A stretch of 64,000 bases of DNA from JAGIBJ01 sp047604965 (GTDB lineage: Bacteria; Actinomycetota; Thermoleophilia; Solirubrobacterales; Solirubrobacteraceae). Each line of letters opens with the position of its first letter. Positions within the stretch are counted from its first letter, which is position 1. The stretch covers positions 29,969-93,968 of the forward strand of contig JASGGQ010000001.1 of NCBI GenBank assembly GCA_047604965.1. Reading direction: 5' to 3'. Both the position numbers and the translations under genes were made by a program. Under the pieces are notes generated by a model that did no database searches, had not been told where the DNA came from, and worked only from the letters and a program-made list of their open reading frames with translations. Shown here one piece after another: positions 24,357 to 32,495 of this stretch.

Positions 24357-25997
24357 GTGAGCGACGAGGGCATGCTGGATGTGGCCGAGCCGCGCGGGAT
24401 CGGCAAGCACTTTGTGGCGCCGTCGCCGCGCCAAGCCGGCGGGGATGGCGCACAGCTCGATCAGCTGGCGGCGGCGCTGCGGCTCGGCGCGGCGGAGCCA
24501 GGCGTCGTGTATCTCGTTGGCGCTGGCCCCGGCGATCCGGGATTGATCACGGCGCGGGCGGCGCGGCTCGTCGCGACCGCCGATGTGATCTTGCATGATC
24601 TGCTCGTCGCGCGGGAGGTGCTCGCACTCGCCCGGCCCGATGCGGAGCTGTACGACGTCGGCAAGGTCGGTGACGGCCGGCATGTCGCGCAGGAGGACAC
24701 CAATGCGTTGCTGACGCAGCTCGCGGGGGAGGGGCGCAGCGTCGTGCGGCTCAAGGGCGGCGACCCGTTTGTGTTTGGCCGGGGTGGCGAAGAGCTTGGC
24801 GAGTTGCTCGCGGCCGGCGTGCGTGCCGAGGTCGTCGCGGGGGTCACGAGCGGGACCGGCGCGTTGGCGTCAGCGGGGATTCCCGGAACGCATCGCGGGG
24901 TCGCGAGCGCCGTCGCGTTCGTGACGGGGCATGGCGCTGGCGATACGCCCGATGGTGCCCGCGATTGGCATTCGCTGGCGACCTTCCCCGGCACGCTGGT
25001 CTTCTACATGGCCGTCAAGGCGCTGCCGACGATCGCGCGGGAACTTGTCGCACATGGCCGTCCTGCCGATCAGCCGGTGGCGATCGTTGAGCGTGGCACG
25101 ACCGACCGCCAGCGGACGACGCGCGCCGCGCTCGGTGAGATCGCCGATGTTGCCGCTCGGGTGGGCGTGCGGGCGCCGGCGCTGGTGGTCGTCGGGCCGG
25201 TCGCGGCGCTCGCCGACCGGCTCGATTGGCGGGGCGCGCGGCCGTTGGCGGGCCGCACGGTGGTGGTGACGCGAGCCGGCGATCAGGCCGGCAGTTTGGC
25301 GGGCCGGCTGCGTGGCTTGGGCGCGACGGTGTTGGAGCTGCCGGCGATCGAGATCGTGCCGACCGGCGCGCCGCTGCCGGAGCTTGCGGGCGTCGATCTG
25401 TTGACGGTGACCAGTCCGGCCGGCGCGCGTGCGTTGTGGGACACGTTGCGCGCATCGGGCCGCGATGCGCGCGCGCTGGCGCAGGTCGGCACGTTGGTCG
25501 CGCTTGGTCCGGGCACGGCCGATGCGCTGGCGCGCTTCGGTGTGATGGCCGATTTGATGCCGCGCCGCGCCGTGAGCGAGGGGCTGATCGAAGCGCTTGA
25601 CGATGCGCAGTTGCGGCCGCGCCGCGTGGTGGTGGTGCAGGCGCAGGATGGCCGGCCGGTGCTGGCGCGCGAGCTTGCCAAGCGTGGCGCGCAGGTGACC
25701 GTTGCGGCGCTGCATCGCACGCAGCCGGTCGCGCTCAGCGCGGCGCAGCTGGAGACCTTGCGCGGCGCCGACGCGATGCTCTTTGCGTCCGGGTCGGCGG
25801 CGAAGTCGGTCGTTGCGTCGCTCGTTGCCTCCGGTACCGGCGACGTGCGCGCCGCGCTTGGGTCGGCGCAGCCGGTCGCGATCGGCCCGACGACCGAGGT
25901 CGCGCTGCGCGACCTCGGCGTGCAGCCCGCGAAGGTCGCCGATCCTCACACGCTCGACGGCCTGATCGACGCGACGATCGCGCTGCTCGGACGGTAG
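24357..25997 (+). CDS. cobA-hemD: Uroporphyrinogen-III C-methyltransferase/uroporphyrinogen-III synthase fusion
   Basis: A 546-residue bifunctional protein. Residues about 48-290 form a SAM-dependent SUMT domain: VYLVGAGPGDPGLITARAAR, HDLLVAREVL, VVRLKGGDPFVFGRGGEE, GIPGTHRG and FYMAVKALPTIA. Residues about 298-546 form HemD, starting LAGRTVVVTRAGDQAG. HemD cyclises hydroxymethylbilane to uroporphyrinogen III, and SUMT then methylates it to precorrin-2, feeding siroheme and cobalamin. The first 45 residues are an unassigned extension. Such fusions are known in several bacterial groups. It starts at a GTG, closes the siroheme-ccm-hem operon, and ends 24 bases from the convergent ferredoxin-reductase gene with no obvious terminator hairpin. 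Confidence 0.93.
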   Translation: MSDEGMLDVAEPRGIGKHFVAPSPRQAGGDGAQLDQLAAALRLGAAEPGVVYLVGAGPGDPGLITARAARLVATADVILHDLLVAREVLALARPDAELYDVGKVGDGRHVAQEDTNALLTQLAGEGRSVVRLKGGDPFVFGRGGEELGELLAAGVRAEVVAGVTSGTGALASAGIPGTHRGVASAVAFVTGHGAGDTPDGARDWHSLATFPGTLVFYMAVKALPTIARELVAHGRPADQPVAIVERGTTDRQRTTRAALGEIADVAARVGVRAPALVVVGPVAALADRLDWRGARPLAGRTVVVTRAGDQAGSLAGRLRGLGATVLELPAIEIVPTGAPLPELAGVDLLTVTSPAGARALWDTLRASGRDARALAQVGTLVALGPGTADALARFGVMADLMPRRAVSEGLIEALDDAQLRPRRVVVVQAQDGRPVLARELAKRGAQVTVAALHRTQPVALSAAQLETLRGADAMLFASGSAAKSVVASLVASGTGDVRAALGSAQPVAIGPTTEVALRDLGVQPAKVADPHTLDGLIDATIALLGR

Positions 25998-26021
25998 CTG
26001 GTGGATTCCGCGAGGCGCGTG

Positions 26022-27503
26022 CTACGCCGGCACGACCGGTGGGCGAGCCTCCCGGCGCAGCAACCCGGCGTTGTGATCGTCGATGAGCGTGCGGACCGTC
26101 TCCTGCGCGCAGCGCTTGTTCGTACCGATGAATCCGCTTGGCCCGCGTTTGATCCAGCCGGCGACGTAGGTCGATCGCACCGCCGCACCGGTGACCGGGT
26201 CGATGACACGGCCGCCGTCGTTCGGGACGACGCCGCGTTCGCCGTCGTACGGCAGGCCTGGGACGGGGAGCCCGCGGTACCCGATCGCGCTGAGTACCAG
26301 GCCGGAGTCGAGCGTGAGCTCTGCGCCCGCGTCGCCGCCGTGTGTGCGCGCGAAGCTGATCGTCTCGGCGGCGCGCTCGCCGTCGATGCGTGTGGCGGTA
26401 AGCCCGTAGCGCAGCGAGATCGTCCGGCCGCCCGCCGCTGGCCGGGACGCAAGCTCACGCAGCAGTTCGAGCTTGCGTGCCACACCGGGCTCAGTCGCGT
26501 GATCGCCGGCGGCGTCCGGCAACGCGGACTGGTCCACGTCGAGCGTGATCCCCGGCGTGCTCGCGAGACCGACCAGCTCCGGCAGCGTGAACGCCGAGTG
26601 CTCGGGGCCGCGGCGGCCTACGACGACGATCTCCTCGATCTCGCTGGCGGCCAGCGCGGCCAGCGCGTGCGGCGCGATCTCGGTATCGGCAAGCGTCTGC
26701 GGATCGACGGCGAGGATCCGCGCGACGTCGAGCGCGACGTTGCCGTTGCCGATCACGACGGCGCGCCGCACACCGGCGAAGCCGAACCGACGGTCGGCGA
26801 AGTCCGGATGGCCGTTGTACCAACCGACCAGCGCGGTCGCCGACGCCACGCCGGGGAGCTCCGCGCCCGGGATGTCGAGCGGCTTGTCGGCAAGCGCGCC
26901 GACGGCGTAGATCACCGCGTCGTGACGATCGAGCAGGTCGTCGTGGGAGAGATCGCGGCCGATCTCCACCCCGAGCCGCATCGTCAAGCGCCGGTGCCCG
27001 CGGATCTTGTCGAGCTGCCGCGTGACACGCCGCGTGCGGCGGTGATCGGGCGCGACGCCGCTGCGCACCAGGCCGTACGGGCGGTCGAGCCGTTCGTAGA
27101 CGGTCACCTGCGCGCGCGGGATGGTGAGGAGCTCGTCTGCCGCGTACATCGCCGCCGGGCCGGAGCCGACGATGGCGACCCGCAGCGGCAGACCGAAGTC
27201 CCGCACCCGCAGGCGCGGAGGGAGCGGCGCCAGCAGCGGACGCTCGCGACGCACCGCGTGGTACTCGGCGTTGATCGCCAGGAACTCCTGCTCAGATGGG
27301 GCCAGCTCATGCGCCGGCTTGATCGCGTCAACCGGGCAGGCGGTGCGGCAGGCACCGCAGTCGACGCAGGACGCGGGATCGACGAACAGCATCTCCGCCA
27401 GCTCGAACGCAGGGTCGTCCGGCGTCGGCTGGATGCAGTTGACCGGGCAGGCGTAGACGCACGAGCCGTCTCCGACGCACGACTGGGTGACGGCGTGCGG
27501 CAT
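26022..27503 (-). CDS. Ferredoxin/ferredoxin-NADP reductase fusion (FprB-like)
   Basis: A 493-residue electron-transfer protein. An N-terminal 7Fe/8Fe ferredoxin module carries cysteines 9, 15, 19 and 23, then Cys46, Cys49, Cys52 and Cys56 (CVDCGACRTACP). It is joined to an adrenodoxin-reductase-like FAD/NADP domain: the FAD motif VAIVGSGPAAMYAADEL near residue 109, RPYGLVRSGVAPDH, and the NADP motif VVIGNGNVALDVARIL. The closing YVAGWIKRGPSGFIGTNK is the family's FAD-binding end. The mycobacterial relative is FprB. It begins immediately at the stop of the AurF-like gene (TGATG, 1-base overlap), so it very likely supplies that diiron oxygenase with electrons from NADPH. Confidence 0.9.
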   Translation of the reverse strand: MPHAVTQSCVGDGSCVYACPVNCIQPTPDDPAFELAEMLFVDPASCVDCGACRTACPVDAIKPAHELAPSEQEFLAINAEYHAVRRERPLLAPLPPRLRVRDFGLPLRVAIVGSGPAAMYAADELLTIPRAQVTVYERLDRPYGLVRSGVAPDHRRTRRVTRQLDKIRGHRRLTMRLGVEIGRDLSHDDLLDRHDAVIYAVGALADKPLDIPGAELPGVASATALVGWYNGHPDFADRRFGFAGVRRAVVIGNGNVALDVARILAVDPQTLADTEIAPHALAALAASEIEEIVVVGRRGPEHSAFTLPELVGLASTPGITLDVDQSALPDAAGDHATEPGVARKLELLRELASRPAAGGRTISLRYGLTATRIDGERAAETISFARTHGGDAGAELTLDSGLVLSAIGYRGLPVPGLPYDGERGVVPNDGGRVIDPVTGAAVRSTYVAGWIKRGPSGFIGTNKRCAQETVRTLIDDHNAGLLRREARPPVVPA

Positions 27504-28501
27504 CAGTCGCGGATCAGCTCGGCGGTGCGCTCAGGTTCGCCGCGATAGCGGCTCGGCCGGCCGCCGATCCCGAGAGCGTGCCAATACCGGCGGCTGACGG
27601 GGTTCATCAGCCCGGTCTCCTCGGCCAGCGCGCGCATGTCGCCGAAGTAGGAGGCCAGGATCTCCTTCGACTTCGGCGACTGCCAGAAGGCCTCCTTGTA
27701 GACCTCCTCCGGGATGTCGAAGCGGCGGGCGATCGACCGCGGGAGGGTCATGATCTCTGAGGCGAGCCACCGCATCGTGAACGGGAACGACAGCGAGAGG
27801 TAGAAGCGCTGCACGCGACCGAGATGGGGGAGGCGAAGCTTCAGGAACGCCACCGCGAAGGAGATATGGCGTGCCTCTTCGGCGATGTGGATCTCCATCG
27901 GGCGTTGCAGCAGTGGCGGCAGATCGACCGCTCGGATCGCGGCCTTCTGGTAGTGATCGATCGGCTCCTCGCCGCCGAGAATCCCGATCATCATCGTGAT
28001 CGGCAGGAAGCCACCGACGAAGCCGAGGAACGGCATGATCGCGCGGAAGTGCGGCCGCATCCCGGGGACGTCGATGCCGGAGCGGTTGACCGCCTCCTGG
28101 AACATCTGGATGTGGTTGCACTCCTCCGTCATCTCGTGGAGGCAGTAGCGGAACTCCGGCGAGCCGTTCGGTAGCGCCATCGCGTAGTTCATCATCCCGC
28201 GGATCAACGCGCTCTCGAAGGCGGCGCCAACCTTCAGGATGTTCAGCAGCCGCCACTGCGCCAGCTCGATCTGCTTCTCCTGCGGCAGCGCCTGGTACCA
28301 GGCCGTCGCGCCGAGCGGGTCGAGGTCGGCCGGCAGCATCCAGCGCGCGTCGGACCGGTCGGCGGTCATCTCGGGGGCGTCCCAGTCAACGTCCTCGTAC
28401 GGGTCGAAGTGGACGTGGACGGAGCCCTCCGACAGTGTCCGCAGCATCTTGCGGTAGTCCTCGTCGAAGGAGCGCTTCTGGGGGCGGATCGTGGTGGTCA
28501 C
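27503..28501 (-). CDS. AurF-like diiron oxygenase
   Basis: A 332-residue protein of the AurF (p-aminobenzoate N-oxygenase) diiron family. Putative iron ligands are arranged as two ferritin-like helix pairs: Glu96 in GAAFESALIRG, EECNH at residues 126-130, Glu203, and EEARH at 208-212. A hydrophobic stretch near 155-176 may insert into the membrane or form a substrate channel. The start is a GTG at 28501, preceded by AAGGA. Family members N-oxygenate arylamines or act on fatty-acid-like substrates, but the substrate here is unknown. It is co-transcribed with the ferredoxin-reductase fusion, its likely redox partner, and has a TetR-operator-like palindrome upstream. Confidence 0.8.
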   Translation of the reverse strand: MTTTIRPQKRSFDEDYRKMLRTLSEGSVHVHFDPYEDVDWDAPEMTADRSDARWMLPADLDPLGATAWYQALPQEKQIELAQWRLLNILKVGAAFESALIRGMMNYAMALPNGSPEFRYCLHEMTEECNHIQMFQEAVNRSGIDVPGMRPHFRAIMPFLGFVGGFLPITMMIGILGGEEPIDHYQKAAIRAVDLPPLLQRPMEIHIAEEARHISFAVAFLKLRLPHLGRVQRFYLSLSFPFTMRWLASEIMTLPRSIARRFDIPEEVYKEAFWQSPKSKEILASYFGDMRALAEETGLMNPVSRRYWHALGIGGRPSRYRGEPERTAELIRD

Positions 28502-28578
28502 GGCGGGGGAGTCCTTTCGCAGTGCTACCCGGGAACGCGGTGCATGCGCTTCCGGCTGCCAAGTTTCAACTGCGTAAG

Positions 28579-28592
28579 TTACACGAGTGTCA
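28579..28592. promoter_or_regulatory. Candidate TetR-type operator upstream of the AurF-like gene
   Basis: TTACACGAGTGTCA is an inverted repeat of TNACAC half-sites (TTACAC and, on the other strand, TGACAC) with a 2-base spacer. It lies in an AT-richer patch about 78 bases before the AurF-like start codon. Half-sites of this kind are common for actinobacterial TetR regulators of lipid metabolism. No tetR gene is adjacent. Confidence 0.4.
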
Positions 28593-28716
28593 GGTAGTGC
28601 GCCAGCGGTTGCGCGCGAGTCTGTCGACATGGCGCATTGGCGCCGCCGCGAAGCGCAAGCGCCCCCAGGCGAGCGCTCATGGCACGTCCGCAGCGGTTGA
28701 TCGCCGGCGCCTCGCG

Positions 28717-30444
28717 TTAGGCGGCGTTGACGCTGGCGGGGTGATCGGCGAGGCGCACGCAGTTCTTGCCCTGGTACTTCGCGCGGTACAGCGCCGCGTC
28801 GGCGGCGGCGATCAGCGCCGCCGGGTCCGGCGCGGCGGCGCTCATCACGGCGACCCCGAACGATGCCGTCACGCAGATCCGCTCGCCGGAGTTGCCGACG
28901 ACCTCGGTGTCCGCCAGTGCGTGGCGCATCCGCTCGGCGAGCCGCGCGCATTCGTGCATGTCCGCATCGGAGACGACGATTGCCAACTCTTCGCCGCCGT
29001 ACCGGGCCGGCTCGTCGGTCGCGCGGCAGGTGTCGCGCATCGTGGTCGCCACCGAGCGCAACACATGGTCGCCGATCTGGTGGCCATACCGGTCGTTGAC
29101 CATTTTGAAATCGTCGATGTCGAGCAAGATCAACCCGACGCGCGTACCGGTTTCCACATAGCGGTCGTGGCCATCGGCGAGCAGTTCCTGGAAGCGGCGG
29201 TGGTTCGCGAGGCCGGTCAGGTCGTCGGTCAGCGCCTGGCGGTGCAAGCTTGCGTGTCGTGCCACATTGCGCGCCGCGACGCTCGCCTGCTCGCACAGGT
29301 ACTGGAAGAGCTGGCGCTCCTCGACGGAGAACTCGTGCGTACTGCGCGACACCGCGACCACCCCGCCCGCGTCGATGTCGCCGACCGGCGCGGCCATCGC
29401 GTAGATCCCGCCGACGATCGCGTGCGCGAGCGATTGCCCGTTGACGGCGCGCTCCTCGACGGCCGTCAGCAGCGGCGTGTTGCGGTCGTCTTCGTGGATC
29501 GTCACGCGATGGGTCATCTTGCGGCCGAACCCGGTCGTTGAGCTGGCGCGCGCCGCGTCCGCGTCGACCGCTTCGACGGCGGCACGCGTCGTAATCGTCA
29601 GCAGCGCATCGAGGTCGAGCGTGCTGGCGAACGCATCCCCGATGCGGTGGACGGCGGCGCGTAGCCGCGTCCGTTCGCGGGTCACCGTCGCCAGTTGCAC
29701 GCGCGCCTCCTCTTGCCGGTGGCCCCGCTCGACCGACGCGAGCGCGAAGAGTGCGACGAGCGGCAGCAGTCCGAGCGGCGCCCAGATCGTGACGGTGGTC
29801 GCCAGGGCCGCGATCACACCGATCGGCGTCAGCAGAATGTCGACGAGCCACACCAGCGCGTACGGGCGCACTGGGAAGCGGCTCTCGCCGTGGTTGCGCC
29901 ACCGCTCATGCACCCACGACGCGACGGCATCAAGGCCGATCTGTGCGACGAGCGCCGCGAAGATCACCGCTGCCGATACGTTGACGCCGGGGCTCCCAGC
30001 AAGCACGAACACCGTCGCGGGCCCGAGGCAGTACAGCGAATCCCCGCCGGCCAGGATCAGCCGGCGGGCGCTGCGGCGCTGCCACAGCGCCGCGACCAAG
30101 CCGGAGCTGATGATCGCCGCGAATACGAGCATCGGTGCGAGTGCCGGCGGTCCGAGCATCAGCATCGGGATCAGCAGCAGTTGCGTCGGGATCGCGACGG
30201 TGCCCTCGATCGGGAAGGAGATGCGTGCGGTGACGGCCATTGCGACCGTCAAGAACGCCAGCAGGTACGGGTGCTCGACCTGCAACGAACCGGGCACGAG
30301 CAGCAGCGCGGCCCAGCCGGCGAAGAGCGCGCTGAGGGCCGCTTCGAGTCGCAGGTCGCCGAGCGTCGCCGTGTCGGGCGCCGCTGCACGCTCGGCCCGC
30401 GCCGCGACCTCAAGGTCGATGAAGGTGACCTCGTCGTCGATCAT
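28717..30444 (-). CDS. Membrane-anchored GAF-GGDEF diguanylate cyclase
   Basis: A 575-residue signalling protein. An N-terminal membrane region (about residues 35-265) has six or more hydrophobic helices, resembling MASE-type sensors. A coiled segment RQEEARVQLATVTRERTRLR and a GAF-like domain (about 275-400) follow. The C-terminal GGDEF domain starts at DDLTGLANHRRFQELL, with active site RYGGEEL near residue 483. The upstream RATD is separated from GGEEL by five residues, as expected for an inhibitory I-site. It should make cyclic di-GMP and be product-inhibited. I chose the ATG at 30444; a 43-residue longer reading from 30573 is possible. The signal is unknown and no EAL domain is nearby. 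Confidence 0.88.
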   Translation of the reverse strand: MIDDEVTFIDLEVAARAERAAAPDTATLGDLRLEAALSALFAGWAALLLVPGSLQVEHPYLLAFLTVAMAVTARISFPIEGTVAIPTQLLLIPMLMLGPPALAPMLVFAAIISSGLVAALWQRRSARRLILAGGDSLYCLGPATVFVLAGSPGVNVSAAVIFAALVAQIGLDAVASWVHERWRNHGESRFPVRPYALVWLVDILLTPIGVIAALATTVTIWAPLGLLPLVALFALASVERGHRQEEARVQLATVTRERTRLRAAVHRIGDAFASTLDLDALLTITTRAAVEAVDADAARASSTTGFGRKMTHRVTIHEDDRNTPLLTAVEERAVNGQSLAHAIVGGIYAMAAPVGDIDAGGVVAVSRSTHEFSVEERQLFQYLCEQASVAARNVARHASLHRQALTDDLTGLANHRRFQELLADGHDRYVETGTRVGLILLDIDDFKMVNDRYGHQIGDHVLRSVATTMRDTCRATDEPARYGGEELAIVVSDADMHECARLAERMRHALADTEVVGNSGERICVTASFGVAVMSAAAPDPAALIAAADAALYRAKYQGKNCVRLADHPASVNAA

Positions 30445-30829
30445 GGCGCGGAGGGGCTGGACGTTTGGATGGGGGGCGGGATGGCGGACACCGGCTCTTC
30501 CCGGGGCTTCGGCGGCTTCCCGCAAATCTTGAGCGGTCGAACCGTCGAAGTGGTCCGACACACTGTCTGGCAACCTGGGCTGCTCAGATGGTCCTGCGCG
30601 GCATGTCTGGTCCTCGGGAGGGGTGGGCGGCGAACGCCCCGTGGACTGGAGTTCGTTGGGGTGGTCACTTCAGGAATTCCCTGGAGCGTGCGGACGAACG
30701 TAGTTCCGTCCGGCCGATGTGGCAAGAGAATGGGCGCGTTGCAAGCCTTCGCCCGCGCAGCCGCGTCGACGGACAAGCTCGCGGTGGACTCTTGCGGCGG
30801 CGGTGTCGCGGCCCATTAGGCTCGCGGTG
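30445..30829. other. Intergenic region between the GGDEF gene and the SAM-adenosyltransferase gene
   Basis: 385 bases between divergent start codons. Several short overlapping frames occur, but none has a recognisable domain. The interval probably carries the two divergent promoters. I find no convincing tRNA, riboswitch or strong inverted repeat. Confidence 0.5.
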
Positions 30830-31723
30830 ATGGAGGATTGCGCGCATGACGCTGGCCGGCGGGGCCGACCGGGTGTCGCGCCGCCGCTGGTCGCCGCGCT
30901 CACCGACTACGGCGATGGCGTGTACCGCGGATTGCTGGAGGCCAGCGCCCGCTACCCGCATCTGCCGCAGTTGCAGTGGCTCGACCTCGACCATGGGATC
31001 GCGCTTGGCGATGTGCGCGGTGGCGCACTGGCGCTGCGGCGGGCGGTGCCGCATCTGCCGCCGTGCGTGTGCGTCGCGGTCGTCGATCCCGGCGTTGGCA
31101 CGCAGCGGCGGGCGGTGGCGGTCGCGACGGCCACCGGGCACCGGCTGGTCGGCCCAGACAACGGGCTGCTGGAGCCGGCGGTGCGGCGGCTCGGTGGGGC
31201 GGTCGCGCTGGCGGATTTGCGTGGCTCGTCATTCCGGCTGCGCGGCGACGCGCGCACCTTCGATGGCCGCGACCTGTTCGGCCCGGTGGCCGGGGCGCTT
31301 GCGGCCGGCGCGACGTTGCACGATGTCGGCGAGGACTGCGAGCCGGGGTCGCTGGTGGCGCTGGCGCTGCCGGCGCCGCTAGCGGTCGAGCAGGGGTTGG
31401 TCGTGACGGTCCTGGAGGTCGATGCGTTCGGCACGCTGGTGCTCGCGCTCGACGATCAGCTGGCGCATTTGCCGTATCTGCCTCGGATCGGTGAGGTGGG
31501 CGTCGTGCATCCGCCGCGCGGCGGATCGGTGCCGTTGCGCGTTGGCCGGACTTTTGCCGATGTGCCGCATGGCGCGCTGGTGTTGTACATCGACTCCGAT
31601 GGGGCGCTGGCGCTCGCGCGGCGCGAGGGCTCGGCGGCGCAGCAACTGGAGGTACGTGCCGGAGATCAGGTGGTCGTCGCTTTGGCCGGCGACCCGCAAA
31701 CGACGGAGCCGGAGGCGGCGTGA
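30830..31723 (+). CDS. S-adenosyl-L-methionine hydroxide adenosyltransferase family protein (DUF62)
   Basis: A 297-residue member of the DUF62/SAM hydroxide adenosyltransferase family, related to fluorinases and chlorinases, which hydrolyse SAM to adenosine and methionine. Recognisable motifs are ALTDYGDGVYRGLLEA at the start, VAVVDPGVGTQRRAVAV, LVGPDNGLLEPAVRRLGG and FDGRDLFGPVAGALA. The C-terminal small barrel contains VEQGLVVTVLEVDAFGTLVLAL. I chose the ATG at 30830; an in-frame start at 30719 would add a Cys/Arg-rich leader. It overlaps the biotin-ligase gene. The loop length gives no hint of halogenase activity, so hydrolysis is expected. Confidence 0.88.
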   Translation: MEDCAHDAGRRGRPGVAPPLVAALTDYGDGVYRGLLEASARYPHLPQLQWLDLDHGIALGDVRGGALALRRAVPHLPPCVCVAVVDPGVGTQRRAVAVATATGHRLVGPDNGLLEPAVRRLGGAVALADLRGSSFRLRGDARTFDGRDLFGPVAGALAAGATLHDVGEDCEPGSLVALALPAPLAVEQGLVVTVLEVDAFGTLVLALDDQLAHLPYLPRIGEVGVVHPPRGGSVPLRVGRTFADVPHGALVLYIDSDGALALARREGSAAQQLEVRAGDQVVVALAGDPQTTEPEAA

Positions 31724-32478
31724 TGGGAATCGGAACCGGCGATTTGCTGGTGGTGCTCGACGAGGTTGATTCGACGAACCGCGTTGCGCTTGAGCGCGCT
31801 GCGGCCGGTGCGCCGCATGGCCTGACGGTGGTCGCGCGTCGTCAGACGGCGGGGCGCGGCCGGCAGGGTCGTTCGTGGCGGTCTGGTGATGGTGCGCTGA
31901 CGCTCAGTGTCGTCGTGCGCGGCACGCCGGTCGATGGGCTGCTGCCGTTGCGCGCCGGGCTCGCGGTCGCTCGCACGGTCGGGCCGTCGGCGCGCGTGAA
32001 GTGGCCGAACGACGTGCTGGTCGAAGGGCGCAAGGTGGCGGGGATCTTGGTCGAGCAGGTGGGCGATCGTGTGGGCGGTGGCGCGCAAGGTGGGGCGGCT
32101 GATGACGGCGAGCCTGGTGGGGGGCCGGTGGCGGTCGTTGGGATTGGCGTGAACGTTGCGGTTGACGTGTCGTCGTGGCCGCCGGAGATCGCGGCGCGCG
32201 CCGGTTCGCTGGGTTGCAGCGCTGATCAGGTCGATGCGGTGCGCGACCAGCTGCTGGTCGAGTTGACCGACGCTTTGTCGCTCGACGCTCCGACGATCGT
32301 CGCGCTGCTCGCGGCTCGCGACGCGCTTGCGGCGCGCGCGATCTCCTGGTCGGCTGCCGATGGCGGCGGGCGGCGCGACGGCCACGCCGAGGGGATCGAG
32401 GCCGATGGCCGCTTGCGCGTCCGCCTTCCCGACGGCGAGCTGCTGCACCTCACCGGCGGCGAGGTCCACCTGTTGTAG
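31720..32478 (+). CDS. birA: Biotin--[acetyl-CoA-carboxylase] ligase, monofunctional
   Basis: A 252-residue biotin protein ligase that activates biotin as biotinyl-AMP and transfers it to a lysine of carboxyl-carrier proteins. Catalytic hallmarks are the RGRQGRSWRS biotin/AMP loop, RVKWPNDVLVEGRKVAGILVE and the VVGIGVNVAV strand, then a small SH3-like C-terminal domain (GIEADGRLRVRLPDGELLHL). It lacks the N-terminal DNA-binding HTH of E. coli BirA, so it should not be a repressor. Translation starts at the GTG at 31720 or the ATG at 31723, in either case overlapping or abutting the previous stop. Confidence 0.93.
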   Translation: MMGIGTGDLLVVLDEVDSTNRVALERAAAGAPHGLTVVARRQTAGRGRQGRSWRSGDGALTLSVVVRGTPVDGLLPLRAGLAVARTVGPSARVKWPNDVLVEGRKVAGILVEQVGDRVGGGAQGGAADDGEPGGGPVAVVGIGVNVAVDVSSWPPEIAARAGSLGCSADQVDAVRDQLLVELTDALSLDAPTIVALLAARDALAARAISWSAADGGGRRDGHAEGIEADGRLRVRLPDGELLHLTGGEVHLL

Positions 32479-32495
32479 CGCCGGCCGGCCGACGG

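Noticed and set aside
32480..32489. GCCGGCCGGC palindrome between birA and the helicase gene as a terminator
   Set aside because: It is a 10-base self-complementary word with no loop, too short to form a convincing terminator stem.
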